The position numbers and the translations under genes were made by a program. 6,748 nucleotides of DNA from Fidelibacterota bacterium (GTDB lineage Bacteria > Fidelibacterota > UBA2242): NCBI GenBank assembly GCA_023133185.1, contig JAGLWX010000285.1, forward strand, positions 1 through 6,748, read 5' to 3'. Shown one piece after another: positions 6,118 through 6,748 of the stretch. The notes beneath the pieces were generated by a model. The model ran no database searches. It was not told the origin of the DNA and worked only from the letters and a program-made list of their open reading frames with translations. The first letter of the stretch is position 1. Every line of letters begins with the position of its first letter.

Positions 6118-6748
6118 GAAAAACGGTTTGGTTATTTTTAATTCTTGTAGTGGTTTTTACGATCGTCATATGTTTTATTTTACCCTTAAAAATTCCGTAT
6201 AAATTAAAAACACGTGGAAAAATTTCGATTCGTTTTGAGTGGCTGGTTACAAAAACTCAGGACAACCAGATCGTATCAACTTTACATGATCATTTGACCG
6301 GGGCAGTCCTCAATCAGCGGATATTTCAGTTTGAAAGGAATGATATTATTAACTATCAGCAATTGTCGGGTTGCAATAGTCAACAGAGCGTGGTAGAGAA
6401 TGATACAATCGCATTTATTCGTTCCAACGAATTAGAGCGACAAATGGAGAAACTATTTGGCGAGCTGCAGATCGCAAAAGCGACTCTCGATTTATACCAT
6501 GCCGGGGAAAAAGAATCTGTCATTAAGGAAGCTCGTAAAAAGATTGATTATGAACGGGGAAAGGCAGATGAACAACGGCGTATTGTCAGCCGTTTACGCT
6601 CATTACGCGAACAGAGCCTTATTTCGGACGAAGAATTTGAAAGCGCTGAGAATCGGCTGGAACTCTTCGAGATACGAGTTGAATTGGCGGAAGCGAAAAT
6701 GCTGACAGTATCGACAGGAGCACAGCCGGAATTAATCCGAGCCGAAGA
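6114..6748 (+). CDS. HlyD-like membrane fusion protein (efflux/secretion adaptor), 3' partial
   Basis: Predicted periplasmic adaptor linking an inner-membrane transporter to an outer-membrane channel. The frame is open from the ATG at 6114 to the right edge (211 codons) with no stop. Visible parts are a positively charged N-terminus, one membrane helix (about residues 5-24) that acts as anchor or signal, a segment with DTIAFIRSNEL near 97-107 that fits the first half of the biotinyl-lipoyl-like domain, and a long charged alpha-helical region (about 107-198). In that region, LISDEEFESAENRLELFEIR (169-188) and the following ELAEAKM resemble the coiled-coil hairpin of HlyD/EmrA-type adaptors. 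The rest, including the beta-barrel, is outside the window. The start is supported by operon spacing and the hydrophobic N-terminus; the ribosome site (AGG, 7 bases upstream) is weak. Co-transcription with the symporter gene is likely. The transport partner and substrate are unknown. Confidence 0.78.
   Translation, partial: MRKTVWLFLILVVVFTIVICFILPLKIPYKLKTRGKISIRFEWLVTKTQDNQIVSTLHDHLTGAVLNQRIFQFERNDIINYQQLSGCNSQQSVVENDTIAFIRSNELERQMEKLFGELQIAKATLDLYHAGEKESVIKEARKKIDYERGKADEQRRIVSRLRSLREQSLISDEEFESAENRLELFEIRVELAEAKMLTVSTGAQPELIRAE

Noticed and set aside
6457..6705. Open frame of 82 codons on the + strand
   Set aside because: It starts at a TTG and lies in another frame inside the membrane fusion gene, whose own frame is open across the whole stretch and has recognisable coiled-coil sequence.
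1..6748. Mobile elements, CRISPR arrays, tRNA or rRNA genes
   Set aside because: No transposase or integrase sequence, no regularly spaced repeats and no tRNA- or rRNA-like sequence were seen. Nearly all of the window is accounted for by the five genes.

Overview
The window looks like chromosomal DNA of a Gram-negative bacterium. It holds a sigma-54-dependent response regulator, a sugar-binding protein of the periplasmic type, and an HlyD-type membrane fusion protein. The DNA is AT-rich overall, and the gaps between genes are short. I cannot name the organism. The mix (SGLT-type symporter, NtrC-type regulation, low to middling GC) would fit environmental lineages such as the FCB group, but that is a weak guess. 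I see no rRNA or tRNA gene, transposase, CRISPR array or phage gene.

There are five genes, all on the + strand, and the first and last are cut by the window edges. (1) Positions 2-1276: an extracellular solute-binding protein of the MalE/SBP family 1 type, whose open frame runs off the left edge. (2) Positions 1327-2802: a two-transmembrane sensor histidine kinase with an extracytoplasmic sensor domain. (3) Positions 2818-4260: an NtrC-family response regulator (receiver, sigma-54 AAA+ and Fis-like HTH domains). (4) Positions 4467-6092: a sodium/solute symporter of the SGLT (sodium/sugar) branch. (5) Position 6114 to the right edge: the N-terminal part of an HlyD-like membrane fusion (efflux adaptor) protein.

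The 206-base gap between the regulator and the symporter is the only sizeable non-coding stretch, and it looks regulatory. It carries a sigma-54-like -24/-12 element (4406-4422) about 45 bases before the symporter start. Roughly 75 bases further upstream is a perfect 17-base palindrome (4317-4333), followed by a degenerate second copy. This spacing suits an enhancer site for an NtrC-type activator acting on a sigma-54 promoter.

The simplest model, which is inference, has four steps. The binding protein captures a solute, probably a sugar, outside the inner membrane. The kinase reads the solute directly or through the binding protein. The regulator is phosphorylated and turns on the adjacent sigma-54 promoter. 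The symporter operon is then expressed, together with the membrane fusion protein behind it. No ABC permease or ATPase is visible, so the binding protein may be a sensor part rather than a transporter part. That is the most interesting hypothesis here.
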